A stretch of DNA of 64,000 nt, taken from positions 310,001 to 374,000 of the forward strand of contig NZ_CP032514.1 in NCBI RefSeq assembly GCF_003606385.1, given 5' to 3'. Under the pieces are notes generated by a model. It worked only from the letters and a program-made list of their open reading frames with translations, was not told the DNA's origin and did not search any database. Within the stretch, counting starts at the first letter, position 1. The number at the start of each line of letters is the position of its first letter. Both the position numbers and the translations under genes were made by a program. Source of the stretch: Actinomyces lilanjuaniae. GTDB taxonomy: Bacteria > Actinomycetota > Actinomycetes > Actinomycetales > Actinomycetaceae. Shown here one piece after another: positions 45,744 through 54,100 of this stretch.

Positions 45744-46811
45744 ATGAATCCGGGCATGACCGACTCCTCCAGCCAAGCCCCCGGCCCTGCGCTAGGTCCG
45801 TGCTCCCCGGTCCTGACCGGCTCCGGGGCGCGGGCCGCCCTGCCTGCCCTGGACGCCCTCGGCTTTCCCTTCGCGCTGGTCCTCACCCAGGGCGGGCGTA
45901 TCCTCGTCGAGGCGGGTGAGGTGGACACGGTCTTCCCCTTCGCCTCGGTGACCAAGCCGATCGTGGCGTGGTCGGCCCTGGTGGCGGCCGAGCGGGGCAT
46001 GCTGGACCTGGACGCAGGCCTGGACCTGGCTGCCCTGGACGCCCTGGTCAGCGACGACCCCGTTGCCGCAGCAGCGGCTGCGGGCGGGCACGAGCCAGGC
46101 CAGGCCGGGACCGGTGGGGGAGGTCCCAAGCCCCTCCAGGGCGACTCTGCTCCGGCGAACCCCGCCCGCCTCGCCCCGACAGGCCTCGCCCCCACAGCCC
46201 GTCACCTGCTGGCCCACGCCTCGGGAGTCGCCCCGGACAGCGCGGACCTTCTGGCTGCCCCCGGCTCCCGGCGCATCTACTCCAACCGGGGCTACGAGCT
46301 CCTGGGGCGGGTGCTGGCGGAGGCCACCGCCATGCCGGTGTCGGCGTGGGTGGAGACCTCGGTGCTGGAGCCGCTGGGGATGGCCAGCGTCATGGTGGAG
46401 GGCTCCGCCGCGCACTCCGGTGAGGGAACCGCCCGGGACCTGGCGCTGTTCGCGGCCGAGCTGGCGGCGCCCCGGCTGATCTCTTCCGGGCTCGCGCGTG
46501 AGGCCTGCCAGCCGGCCTTCCCCGGGCTCGACGGCGTCCTGCCCGGGTATGGCCGCCAGTCGCCCAACGACTTCGGGCTGGGACTGGAGGTCCGGGGGCG
46601 CAAGCACCCGCACTGGACCGGTGCCGCGAACAGTCCGCAGACTTTCGGGCACTTCGGGCAGTCGGGATCCTTCCTCTGGGTGGACCCGGTGGCGGGTCGG
46701 CAGGCGGTGTTCCTGGGGAGCAAGCCGTTCGGGGCGGTGCACCAGGAGGTCTGGCCGAGGCTCAGTGACCAGGTGCTGGGGCTGACGGACGTGGCCTCGG
46801 TGCGGTTCTGA
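45744..46811 (+). CDS. serine hydrolase of the beta-lactamase/penicillin-binding fold
   Basis: 355 residues from the ATG at 45744. Active-site motifs: SxxK as FASVTKPIVAWS (Ser nucleophile, Lys), YxN as IYSNRGYELLG, and near the C-terminus FGHFGQSGSFLWVDP in place of KTG, with HFGQSG typical of class C-like esterases or D-aminopeptidases. No signal peptide, so a cytoplasmic esterase/peptidase is likelier than a resistance enzyme. An Ala/Gly/Pro-rich insertion (about residues 113-150) interrupts the fold. Confidence 0.83.
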   Translation: MNPGMTDSSSQAPGPALGPCSPVLTGSGARAALPALDALGFPFALVLTQGGRILVEAGEVDTVFPFASVTKPIVAWSALVAAERGMLDLDAGLDLAALDALVSDDPVAAAAAAGGHEPGQAGTGGGGPKPLQGDSAPANPARLAPTGLAPTARHLLAHASGVAPDSADLLAAPGSRRIYSNRGYELLGRVLAEATAMPVSAWVETSVLEPLGMASVMVEGSAAHSGEGTARDLALFAAELAAPRLISSGLAREACQPAFPGLDGVLPGYGRQSPNDFGLGLEVRGRKHPHWTGAANSPQTFGHFGQSGSFLWVDPVAGRQAVFLGSKPFGAVHQEVWPRLSDQVLGLTDVASVRF

Positions 46812-46875
46812 CCGTGTTCCCAGGGGCCGTGTTCCCAAAGGTCGTGTTCTCGGGGACTCGGGGACTCGGGGACTC
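46812..46875. repeat. two short tandem repeats after the serine hydrolase gene
   Basis: GTGTTC recurs at 46814, 46829 and 46844 in 15-base units, followed by three perfect copies of GGGGACTC at 46852-46875. The block starts right after the serine hydrolase stop. The rest of the gap to 47077 shows no gene. Confidence 0.7.
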
Positions 46876-47077
46876 GGGCCTGGTTGGGGTCGACGCGACC
46901 GCTGACCCGTCCTAGGTGCGGTGGCTTGTATCCGGTACTGGGACGAGCCGCTGCCCGATGGTGTCTCATGCTGGTGCTACCTTCTGGTTCTGAGCACTTG
47001 ACCGAGTAGCGCGCTTCCCGGGCCGCCCGGGCCGTGCGGGTACAGGCATCGCGGAAGCGTGAGGAGGGGAGGCCGTC

Positions 47078-47872
47078 GTGGTACGGAAGGGTCAGGACCG
47101 TCTGGCTGCGGGCCAGCAGGAGCCTGCGCCTACGCAGCCGCAGTCTTTCTCGGTGGCTGAGCTGCGGGGTGACCTCACGGGCGCTGCTGCCCAGGAGGCC
47201 CTCGCCCGGATGGGGCTGACCCCGCAGCTGCTGACCGGGGCGTGCGCAGCAGGCCTCCAAGCAGCCGTCAACCAGCACTCCTCCTACGAGCCCAGCACGG
47301 CCTTCGGCTACCAGCACTGGGCCAAGACCGTCGCAGCGCTGCGTGAGGCCCTGGCGGAGCAGGGGTGGGACAGCCGCGACATCCTCAACGCGCCGCGTTC
47401 GGTCAGCGGCGACGGTCGCTTCAGCATTGCCGCCATCAGGGGGACTGCCGCCACAGGGCAGGTCGGTGCCCGTCCCACCAACGCTCGTGCGCGGGGCCGG
47501 GTGTTCGTGGACGGCGTCGCCGTCAACGCCCAGTTTCTCGCGGGCTCTGAGGCAGGGGGCGGCAGCGCAGCAGACGTCTACGGCCAGCACTACCAGCCGG
47601 TGCTTGGCACCATGCTGGCCCTGGACGTCTCGGCCCGTTCGGCCGGTGACCTGGCCCGCTTGCCGCATACCTGGCTGCTGCTCTATTTCTGGGACCGCTC
47701 GGACAACGTGGTGCGCAGCGAGCTGTCGCTGCCGGTGGCCTGTGAGGACGGTGTCGTCACTCGGTGGCGTACCCGCATCATCTTGCCGCCTGAGGAGCTG
47801 GGCGGGCTGGCATCCGGGCAGGTCGGCGCGCTGCCCTCCGACGACGTCGACTTTGTCATCCAGGCGGTCTGA
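47078..47872 (+). CDS. uncharacterised protein paired with an XRE-ImmA protein
   Basis: 264 residues from a GTG with a very strong ribosome site (GAGGAGGGGAGG). No membrane segment. The N-terminal half is helical (VAELRGDLTGAAAQEALARMGLTPQLL; YQHWAKTVAALREALAEQGW). The C-terminal half looks beta-rich (GRVFVDGVAVNAQFL, TWLLLYFWDRSDNVVRSELSLPV). I do not recognise a family. The next gene begins two bases after its stop, so the pair is almost certainly co-translated; the product is a candidate target, toxin or partner of the protease. Confidence 0.7.
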   Translation: MVRKGQDRLAAGQQEPAPTQPQSFSVAELRGDLTGAAAQEALARMGLTPQLLTGACAAGLQAAVNQHSSYEPSTAFGYQHWAKTVAALREALAEQGWDSRDILNAPRSVSGDGRFSIAAIRGTAATGQVGARPTNARARGRVFVDGVAVNAQFLAGSEAGGGSAADVYGQHYQPVLGTMLALDVSARSAGDLARLPHTWLLLYFWDRSDNVVRSELSLPVACEDGVVTRWRTRIILPPEELGGLASGQVGALPSDDVDFVIQAV

Positions 47873-47874
47873 GG

Positions 47875-48960
47875 GTGGGTGTGCACCCCTGCCGGGTCCG
47901 CCTGGCCAGGCAGCGTGCGGGCCTGTCCAAGCAGGAACTGGCCCAGCGCACGGGCGTCAGCACGCGCACCGTCACCACCTGGGAGTCCGAGGGCGCGCCC
48001 CCGTCCCGGGCGGAGGGGCTGGCGGCCGCGACCATGGTGCCGGTGTCGTTCCTCCAGCGCCACCCGGTGGAGGAGGTGGCCGAGGAGGCCGTCTTCTTCC
48101 GGGCGCGCAGGAGGTCGCCTGCCCGGCTCAGGCACGTCGCCACTGCCCTGGGGGCTCTGGGTACGGACTTCTACGCGGAGGTGACCCAGCACTTCCGCCT
48201 GCCGGCGCTGGACCTGCCGGAGGGGGCTGCACTGGCGGCGCAGCCCGGGCCTTCCGCACCACTCTCGCTGACCGAAGCGCAGGAGGCAGCGCGCGAGCTG
48301 CGGACCGTCTGGGGCCTGGGGGAGCTACCCGCCCCCAACCTCGTCCAGCTGGCGGAGGCCCACGGTGTGAGGGTGCTGGGGCTCCCGCGCGCCCAGCGTG
48401 ACGTGGACGCCTTCAGCTTCTGGGGCGCAGACGGGTGCCCCTACATCTTCCTGGCGCGTCACAAGACCGCTGAGCGCTCCCGGTTCGACCTGGCCCACGA
48501 GATCGGCCACCTGGTGCTCCACGGCGGGGTGACCCGCACGGACGAGCGCACCGACCGCGTCGTGGAGGCGGAGGCGCACGCCTTCGCCGGTGAGCTCCTC
48601 CTGCCTCGCGCTGCTGTGCGCGCCGTCCTGGGGCGCAGCCCGTCGTTGCATGCGGTGCTGGGGCTCAAGGAGAGGTTCGGGACCTCCGCGGTGGCGGCCG
48701 CCCGGGCCGCGTGGGACGCGGGCTGCCTGTCGGAGTGGGAGTACCGGCAGATGTCGGCGCAGCTGGCCTCGCGGGGCTTCTCCACCGGGGAGCCCGGGAG
48801 TCGGCTCGGCTACGAGCAGTCCCGGGTCTACCGCACCGTGCTTGACTGGCTGCGCCAGCGGGGCCAGTCGGTCCCGCAGTGGGCCAGGTCCATCGGGCAG
48901 CACCCTGACGACGTCGCCGCCTTCATGCTGGGCCAGGCCCTGTCCCTCGTCCCCGGCTGA
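47875..48960 (+). CDS. XRE-family HTH fused to ImmA/IrrE metallopeptidase
   Basis: 361 residues, GTG start two bases after the upstream gene. Residues 5-50 are an XRE helix-turn-helix (CRVRLARQRAGLSKQELAQRTGVSTRTVTTWE). From about residue 150 an ImmA/IrrE peptidase follows, with the zinc motif HEIGH in RFDLAHEIGHLVLHGG and the third ligand Glu in EAEAHAFAGELLLP. A C-terminal helical part contains DWLRQRGQSVPQWARSIGQ. Such fused proteins regulate mobile-element or stress genes, the protease part cleaving a repressor. The partner gene upstream is unknown. Confidence 0.85.
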   Translation: MGVHPCRVRLARQRAGLSKQELAQRTGVSTRTVTTWESEGAPPSRAEGLAAATMVPVSFLQRHPVEEVAEEAVFFRARRRSPARLRHVATALGALGTDFYAEVTQHFRLPALDLPEGAALAAQPGPSAPLSLTEAQEAARELRTVWGLGELPAPNLVQLAEAHGVRVLGLPRAQRDVDAFSFWGADGCPYIFLARHKTAERSRFDLAHEIGHLVLHGGVTRTDERTDRVVEAEAHAFAGELLLPRAAVRAVLGRSPSLHAVLGLKERFGTSAVAAARAAWDAGCLSEWEYRQMSAQLASRGFSTGEPGSRLGYEQSRVYRTVLDWLRQRGQSVPQWARSIGQHPDDVAAFMLGQALSLVPG

Positions 48961-49001
48961 GGCCGCCGGTGGTGCGCATGACCCCGTAGGCGGCACCTCG
49001 C

Positions 49002-49943
49002 CTACCCCTCCAGGTCCACGATGACAGGCACGTGGTCGCTGGCGCCCTTGCCCTTGCGCTCGTCGCGGTCGATGGCGGCACCGCCGACCCGGGAGGCCAG
49101 GGCGGGTGAGGCGTAGACGAAGTCGATACGCATCCCCTCGTTGCGGGGGAATCGCAGCTTCTGGTAGTCCCAGTAGGTGTAGTTGGTGACCCGCTCCCGC
49201 GTCACCTCGCTCAGGCCGACCGACTCGAAGGCGGCGAAGGCCTCCCGCTCCGGTGCCGACACGTGCGTGGCGCCGTCGAAGGCAGTGACGTCCCAGACGT
49301 CCTCGTCGCGCGGGGCGACGTTCCAGTCGCCCACCAGTGCCAGTGCCAGGCCTGGGTCTGCCTCCAGCCAGCCGACAGCGGCCTGGCGCAGCGCGGCCAG
49401 CCAGTCCAGCTTGTAGCGGTAGTGGGGGTGGTCCAGTTCACGGCCGTTGGGCACGTACAGGCTCCACAGCCGCAGCGGCGCGGTCCTGGTCGTCGTGCCC
49501 GGGCCGTCACCTGGGGAGCCGGTGGTGTCCCCTGCTGGCAGGGCGGCACTGTCCTCCTGCCCGCTGCTGGCTGGTGTCTGCATATCGCTGTTCTCTGCCA
49601 GCCCGCCGCCGACCGCCGCCTGCCCGCCGACCGTTACTCCCAGAGCCCGGGCCTCCACCACGGGCTCCTGGCCCTCCTGGCGGACCCAGCCCGGCTGGCC
49701 AGGGAACGAGGTCGCGACATCTGACAGCCCGACGCGGGAGGCTACCGCCACCCCGTTCCACTGGTCCAGGCCGTGGACCGCTACCTCGTACCCGGCAGCC
49801 TCAAGGGCCTGGTACGGGAACTGGTCAGGTCGGCACTTGATCTCCTGCATGGCCAGCACGTCGATGTCCTCGCGCTCCAGGAAGGCGGTGACTCGCTCGA
49901 CCCGGGTGCGGACGGAGTTGACGTTCCAGGTAGCAAGACGCAT
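49002..49943 (-). CDS. xth: exodeoxyribonuclease III (AP endonuclease)
   Basis: 313 residues. Starts MRLATWNVNSVRTRVERV; further motifs are DVLAMQEIKCRPDQFP (catalytic Glu), LYVPNGRELDHPHYRYKLDWLAALR, LVGDWNVAPRDEDVWD (Asp, Asn), MRIDFVYASPAL and KGASDHVPVIVDL (Asp-His). It cuts abasic sites and degrades 3' ends in base-excision repair. A non-conserved loop of about 55 residues (about 95-150, Gly/Ala/Thr-rich) lengthens it relative to E. coli Xth. Confidence 0.93.
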   Translation of the reverse strand: MRLATWNVNSVRTRVERVTAFLEREDIDVLAMQEIKCRPDQFPYQALEAAGYEVAVHGLDQWNGVAVASRVGLSDVATSFPGQPGWVRQEGQEPVVEARALGVTVGGQAAVGGGLAENSDMQTPASSGQEDSAALPAGDTTGSPGDGPGTTTRTAPLRLWSLYVPNGRELDHPHYRYKLDWLAALRQAAVGWLEADPGLALALVGDWNVAPRDEDVWDVTAFDGATHVSAPEREAFAAFESVGLSEVTRERVTNYTYWDYQKLRFPRNEGMRIDFVYASPALASRVGGAAIDRDERKGKGASDHVPVIVDLEG

Positions 49944-50067
49944 ACGGGCAGGGTACCGGTTGCCGACTCGATGCTGCGGTCGTGACTGGCGGCCTGAGCC
50001 TTCAGCACCTGATCGGGCACCGGAGCTGCCCGACGGTCGCTGCCCCGAGGCGCGCTAGCCTGGCCCC

Positions 50068-50928
50068 ATGGGAACCGCACTTGTCACCGGCGCCACCAGC
50101 GGGCTCGGCCTAGAGTTTGCCTGGCAGCTCGCCCAGGCCCACCACGACCTGGTCCTCATCGCCCGTGACGAGCAGCGGCTGCGCCACCTTGCCGACGAGC
50201 TTCACCAGATCGCGGGTGTCGGCGCCCAGGTGCTGGCCGCCGACCTGGCAGTGCCTGAGGACTGCGCCCGGGTGGCGACACGCTTACGCCAAGGAGGACA
50301 GTCGGCTCCCAGCGGGCCTGGCGATGCCTCGGCCCCACATACCGCTGAGCAGGTGGCCTCCCGGCCCGTGGACCTGCTGGTCAACAACGCGGGTTTTGGC
50401 CTGGGGCAGTCCTTCGTCGGCGGGGACCTGGCCCGCGAGGAGCGGGCGCTGGACGTCATGGTCCGCGCGGTCCTCGTCCTGTCCCACGCGGCTGCCGAGG
50501 CCATGGCCGCACGCGGCCACGGAGCGATCCTCAACGTCTCCTCAATGACGGCGCGCACCGCCATGGGGACCTACGCCGCCCACAAGGCCTGGGTCCTCAG
50601 CTTTACCGAGGGCCTGGCCAGCGAGCTGGAGGGCACCGGTGTCACCGCCACGGCGCTGTGCCCCGGTCTGGTCCGTACCGGCTTCCACGCTGCCGCCGGG
50701 GTGGACGAGTCCACCTGGAGGGGGCCGGTGTGGCTGGACGCCGAGCGTGTGGCGGCTGAGGGCCTGGCGGCGGTGCGTCGAGGCCAGGTGATCTGCACCC
50801 CGAGCTTGCGCTACCGCAGTGCCAGCGCCCTGCTGCGCACCGCGCCCCGCTGGTTCGTGCGGCGGGTGGCGGGGACCTCCCGCTCCGCGTCTGCCGGCGC
50901 CGCGCCTCCTACGCAGCCAGCGGAATAG
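50068..50928 (+). CDS. short-chain dehydrogenase/reductase (SDR)
   Basis: 286 residues. Classical SDR: nucleotide motif TGATSGLGLEFA, LLVNNAGFG (NNAG), ILNVSSMTA (catalytic Ser) and YAAHKAW (Tyr, Lys; the family Y-x-x-x-K). ALCPGLVRTGFH follows. An Arg/Gln/Gly-rich insertion (about residues 72-95) precedes NNAG. Similar proteins are often annotated as short-chain oxidoreductases of unknown substrate. Unlinked to neighbours by spacing. Confidence 0.87.
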   Translation: MGTALVTGATSGLGLEFAWQLAQAHHDLVLIARDEQRLRHLADELHQIAGVGAQVLAADLAVPEDCARVATRLRQGGQSAPSGPGDASAPHTAEQVASRPVDLLVNNAGFGLGQSFVGGDLAREERALDVMVRAVLVLSHAAAEAMAARGHGAILNVSSMTARTAMGTYAAHKAWVLSFTEGLASELEGTGVTATALCPGLVRTGFHAAAGVDESTWRGPVWLDAERVAAEGLAAVRRGQVICTPSLRYRSASALLRTAPRWFVRRVAGTSRSASAGAAPPTQPAE

Positions 50929-50976
50929 GCCGGCCACTCCCTAGCGTGTCTGCCGAGAACCTGGGACCGTTGTCCC

Positions 50977-51474
50977 ATGGCTTCCATTACTCTCCAAGGA
51001 GACCCCGTCAGCACCGTCGGTGACCTTCCTGCCGTGGGCACCCAGGCCCCGGACTTTGAGCTGGTCGGTGCGGACCTGGGGCCTGTGTCCAGCCAGTCCC
51101 TCGCAGGACGCCGCGTGGTCCTCAACATCTTCCCCTCGGTGGACACGGGTGTGTGCGCTACCTCCGTCCGCCAGTTCAACGCGCTCGCCTCCGGGCTGGA
51201 CAACACGACCGTCGTCTGCGTCTCGGCCGACCTCCCCTTCGCCGCCGCCCGCTTCTGCGGCGCCGAGGGTCTGGACAACGTGGTCACCGGATCCTCGTTC
51301 CGCTCCACCTTTGGCACGGACTACGGCGTGACTATGGCGGACGGCCCCATGGCTGGGCTGCTGTCGCGCTCCGTGGTGGTCCTGGACGCTGATGGCACAG
51401 TCCTTCACGCCCAGCAGGTGCCGGAGATCCGCACTGAGCCGGACTACGACGCCGCGGTCGCCGTCCTGGCCTGA
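50977..51474 (+). CDS. tpx: thiol peroxidase (atypical 2-Cys peroxiredoxin)
   Basis: 165 residues, the family's usual length. Starts [21 protein letters not shown]. The peroxidatic Cys60 lies in [15 protein letters not shown] and the resolving Cys94 in [11 protein letters not shown], the spacing typical of Tpx. It reduces hydroperoxides using thioredoxin. It lies 48 bases after the SDR gene on the same strand. Confidence 0.93.
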   Translation: MASITLQGDPVSTVGDLPAVGTQAPDFELVGADLGPVSSQSLAGRRVVLNIFPSVDTGVCATSVRQFNALASGLDNTTVVCVSADLPFAAARFCGAEGLDNVVTGSSFRSTFGTDYGVTMADGPMAGLLSRSVVVLDADGTVLHAQQVPEIRTEPDYDAAVAVLA

Positions 51475-51625
51475 ACAAGGCTGCCTCGCCCGGGCAGGAC
51501 CTGCCTGAGCGGGGCGGTACTGCGCGCTGCCTCCTGGTGCCGTTACGAGCCGAGTCGTGGCGGGTGGTAGCGGGCTGCGCCCGGTGCTGCCAGCGTCCTG
51601 GGCCGCAGCGGCTAGACTCCGGGGC

Positions 51626-52195
51626 GTGAGCACCAACGACTCCCACATCACCCGCCTGGCCGGGCTTGTCAACGAGCTGGCTGTGGTCCGAGGAAGGGTC
51701 ACCCTGGCCTCCGGGCTTGAGTCGGACTTCTACGTGGACATGCGCCGCGCCACCCTCCACCACGAGGCGGCCCCGCTCATCGGGCACGTCATGCTGGACA
51801 TGCTGGAGGAGGCGGGGCTGGGGCCGGAGGAGGTCGACGCCGTCGGCGGACTGACTATGGGGGCGGACCCGGTGGCAGCCGCCATGCTGCACGCGGCGGC
51901 GTCGCGCGGCCTGGACCTGGACGCCTTCGTAGTGCGCAAGGCTGCCAAGGACCACGGTATGCGGCGCCGGATCGAAGGGCCGCAGGTGGCTGGTCGACGC
52001 GTAGTGGTCCTGGAGGACACCTCCACCACCGGGGGCTCCCCGCTGGAGGCTGTCGAGGCTCTGCGTGAGGCTGACGCCGACGTTCAGGCCGTGGCCGTGG
52101 TGGTGGACCGCTCCACCGGGGCGCGCGAGCGCATCGAGGCTGCGGGCCTGCCCTACCACGCGGCCCTGGGTCTGGAGGACCTGGGGCTCGGATGA
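51626..52195 (+). CDS. pyrE: orotate phosphoribosyltransferase
   Basis: 189 residues from the GTG at 51626. Makes OMP from orotate and PRPP in pyrimidine synthesis. Motifs: GRVTLASGLESDFYVDMRR, DAVGGLTMGADPVAAA, FVVRKAAKDHGMRRRIEG (catalytic loop) and the PRPP motif VVVLEDTSTTGGSPLEAV. In many actinobacteria pyrE is followed closely by a SpoU-type methylase and fba; here those genes are present but separated from pyrE by the XRE-ImmA-PIN cassette. Confidence 0.93.
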   Translation: MSTNDSHITRLAGLVNELAVVRGRVTLASGLESDFYVDMRRATLHHEAAPLIGHVMLDMLEEAGLGPEEVDAVGGLTMGADPVAAAMLHAAASRGLDLDAFVVRKAAKDHGMRRRIEGPQVAGRRVVVLEDTSTTGGSPLEAVEALREADADVQAVAVVVDRSTGARERIEAAGLPYHAALGLEDLGLG

Positions 52196-52366
52196 ACCGG
52201 GCGGAGTCTTCATCGCCTACGGTGCCTGGTTGGACTCGTCGCTCGTGACCCGGTAGCCGCTTTGCCGTCCACGGGCAGGTCCGCAGGGCTCCCCGGTGAT
52301 TCCCCAGTGGTGGTTCCCTCTGACGCGGGTCTTTCGATTATAGCAAGATCCGCGTAGACTGGACCT

Positions 52367-52702
52367 GTGAGCATGATCGGAACGCGGGTGAGGGAGGCGC
52401 TGCGCGGGAGTGGGCTGACGCAGGCCGCTCTGGCGCGGTCCGTCGGTCTCAGTGAGTCCGCTCTGTCGAAGTCTCTTGCAGGTACGCGCACCTTTGCGGC
52501 GCTGGAGTTGGCTGAGGTCGCTGAGCGCCTCGGCGTGTCCATGCACTGGCTGGTCACCGGTGAGGAGGATCCCTTCGAGGTGCGCGTGGTTGCCCGGCAC
52601 AGCTACGACAACATGTCCAGGACCTACTCCTGCGACCCGCAAGATGACCAGAAGGCTCTAGAAGCTGTTGCGCTCCTCTACCGCCAGGCCTACGCTGCAT
52701 GA
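52367..52702 (+). CDS. XRE-family helix-turn-helix protein of an ImmA-PIN cassette
   Basis: 111 residues from the GTG at 52367. Residues 5-60 form an XRE domain (GTRVREALRGSGLTQAALARSVGLSESALSKSLAGTRTFAALELAEVAERLGV). The C-terminal part (VRVVARHSYDN..) has no clear domain. It overlaps the peptidase gene by ATGA. The preceding 170 bases after pyrE contain less GC-rich sequence (TTCGATTATAG at 52333-52343) that may hold the cassette's promoter and the repressor's own operator. Confidence 0.82.
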   Translation: MSMIGTRVREALRGSGLTQAALARSVGLSESALSKSLAGTRTFAALELAEVAERLGVSMHWLVTGEEDPFEVRVVARHSYDNMSRTYSCDPQDDQKALEAVALLYRQAYAA

Positions 52703-53448
52703 GCCATGTCGCCGGTCGCGTGACACCGGACGGGGTGCGCCAGCTCCTGGGTGAGGGGTTTGTGCCGGACTTCGCGAACCGTGTTGAGGAGTGCCTGGGG
52801 GTCGACGTCGTCGTCATCCCGCTGTCAAATCCCGGGTACTCGCTCCGGCTGGGGGACTACGACGTCATCGTCCTGCGCGCAACCAACCAGTGGTTCCGCA
52901 GCAACTTCACCCTCGCTCACGAGTTGGGCCATATTGTCCTTGGTACCTCGCCTGCCCCGGGTGAGGCCGCTGCCCAGCACGCGGAGAACAGGGCAAACGC
53001 CTTCGCCGCTGAGCTGCTGATGCCGGCTGAGCATATGCGTGCTCTCGACTGGGCGGTCACCCCTGCCGTCCTCGCGCAGCGGGTCTGGGGGCTGGGCGTG
53101 TCCACCCAGGCCCTGCGCACCCGGTTGCGCTACCTGCGCCTCAATGTGCCAGAGCAAGGGGCGGCGGCCCTCCAGCTCACCACTCAGAAGCTCATCACGG
53201 AGCACCTTTCGCCAGCGGTGGCGTCTGCCCAGGACGTGACGGAGCGGATGGCCCTGAGTGCACGACGAAGGTTTCCCCTTAGGCTGCTGACTGACCTGCG
53301 CAGCGCGGTTGACTCCGGCCGTGCCTCCCAGGCGTCCCTGGCGTGGGCGCTCGGTACTCCGGTCGAGGAGGAGGATGCCAGCCCCGACGACCAGGCTGAC
53401 AGCATGGGCGATGAGCTCTGTGCTGACCTTCTTGACGGGCTGGTCTGA
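52699..53448 (+). CDS. ImmA/IrrE family metallo-endopeptidase
   Basis: 249 residues from an ATG overlapping the XRE stop. The zinc motif HELGH is in SNFTLAHELGHIVLGT, and the third-ligand segment is NRANAFAAELLMPAEHMR. No HTH of its own; the HTH is on the separate upstream gene, as in the phage/ICE-type ImmA-ImmR pairs where the protease cleaves the repressor on DNA-damage signals. The C-terminal third is helical and charged. The PIN gene begins two bases after its stop. Confidence 0.85.
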   Translation: MSHVAGRVTPDGVRQLLGEGFVPDFANRVEECLGVDVVVIPLSNPGYSLRLGDYDVIVLRATNQWFRSNFTLAHELGHIVLGTSPAPGEAAAQHAENRANAFAAELLMPAEHMRALDWAVTPAVLAQRVWGLGVSTQALRTRLRYLRLNVPEQGAAALQLTTQKLITEHLSPAVASAQDVTERMALSARRRFPLRLLTDLRSAVDSGRASQASLAWALGTPVEEEDASPDDQADSMGDELCADLLDGLV

Positions 53449-53450
53449 TC

Positions 53451-54043
53451 GTGACGGGTATCCCCTTCTTCTTCCCTGACAACACGGTTCTCATCAACAT
53501 GGCGGTCCTGGGCAGGGTGGACCTGCTGGAGTGCTTCACAGAGGGCGGGGTCGTTGGTGCGCGTCCAGTGAGCACGAGTAGCGTCGCAGTCAGAGGATTC
53601 TTGAGCTCGGTGGGGCGGACCGGCAGGTTCGTGGTCACTGTGGACAGCCGATTCATCCTGACGAGGCCGACTATGTTGATATAAAGACGCTGCGGGACCG
53701 CATGCTCGGTCCCGACGACGGTCCTACCAGCCACTTCGGTGAGGCAGAGACGATCGTCGTCATCCGCAGGCGCCCGGAGCTCTATGGTTCTATATTTGTT
53801 ACTGATGATCGAGGTGCCCGGTCCCATGCGGATGCGGAGAATGCTGTGGACCGGTGCCTCGGTACCGCAGAGCTGCTCGCCTACTTCGAGGCGGCGGGCT
53901 GGGTGACGCGCTCACAGGTGCACGACTACCTGGACACCTTGCGTGACAATGACAGGCACGTCCGCCCGTCGGATGCTGGGGGCTACGACCGGCTGGTGGA
54001 AAGGCTTCTACGCAAGAAGCGAGGGAGCGGGCGCTCGCCGTGA
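53451..54043 (+). pseudogene. PIN-domain RNase-like protein, disrupted
   Basis: GTG start two bases after the peptidase stop. The first frame gives PIN strand 1 with its acidic residue (FFPDNTVLINMAVLGRVDLLE, Asp10). A missing G in GGGG 53547-53550 shifts the frame; the -1 frame reads GRWCASSEHE, then a TAG at 53579-53581, then RRSQRILELG... through DEADYVDIKTLRDRML, HFGEAETIVVI (second acidic residues) and SIFVTDDRGARSHAD (third). So the catalytic positions are recognisable but the gene carries a frameshift and an in-frame amber. PIN proteins are typically toxin RNases. It looks inactivated. Confidence 0.7.
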
Positions 54044-54100
54044 GTGTCCTGCCCGCGGTCAGGTACTTTGTGTGGCAGAACAGGAAAAGTGCCAGCGGCC

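Noticed and set aside
45744..46811. Serine hydrolase considered as a beta-lactamase resistance gene
   Set aside because: No signal peptide and the third motif is HFGQSG-like, not KTG, which favours an esterase or peptidase.
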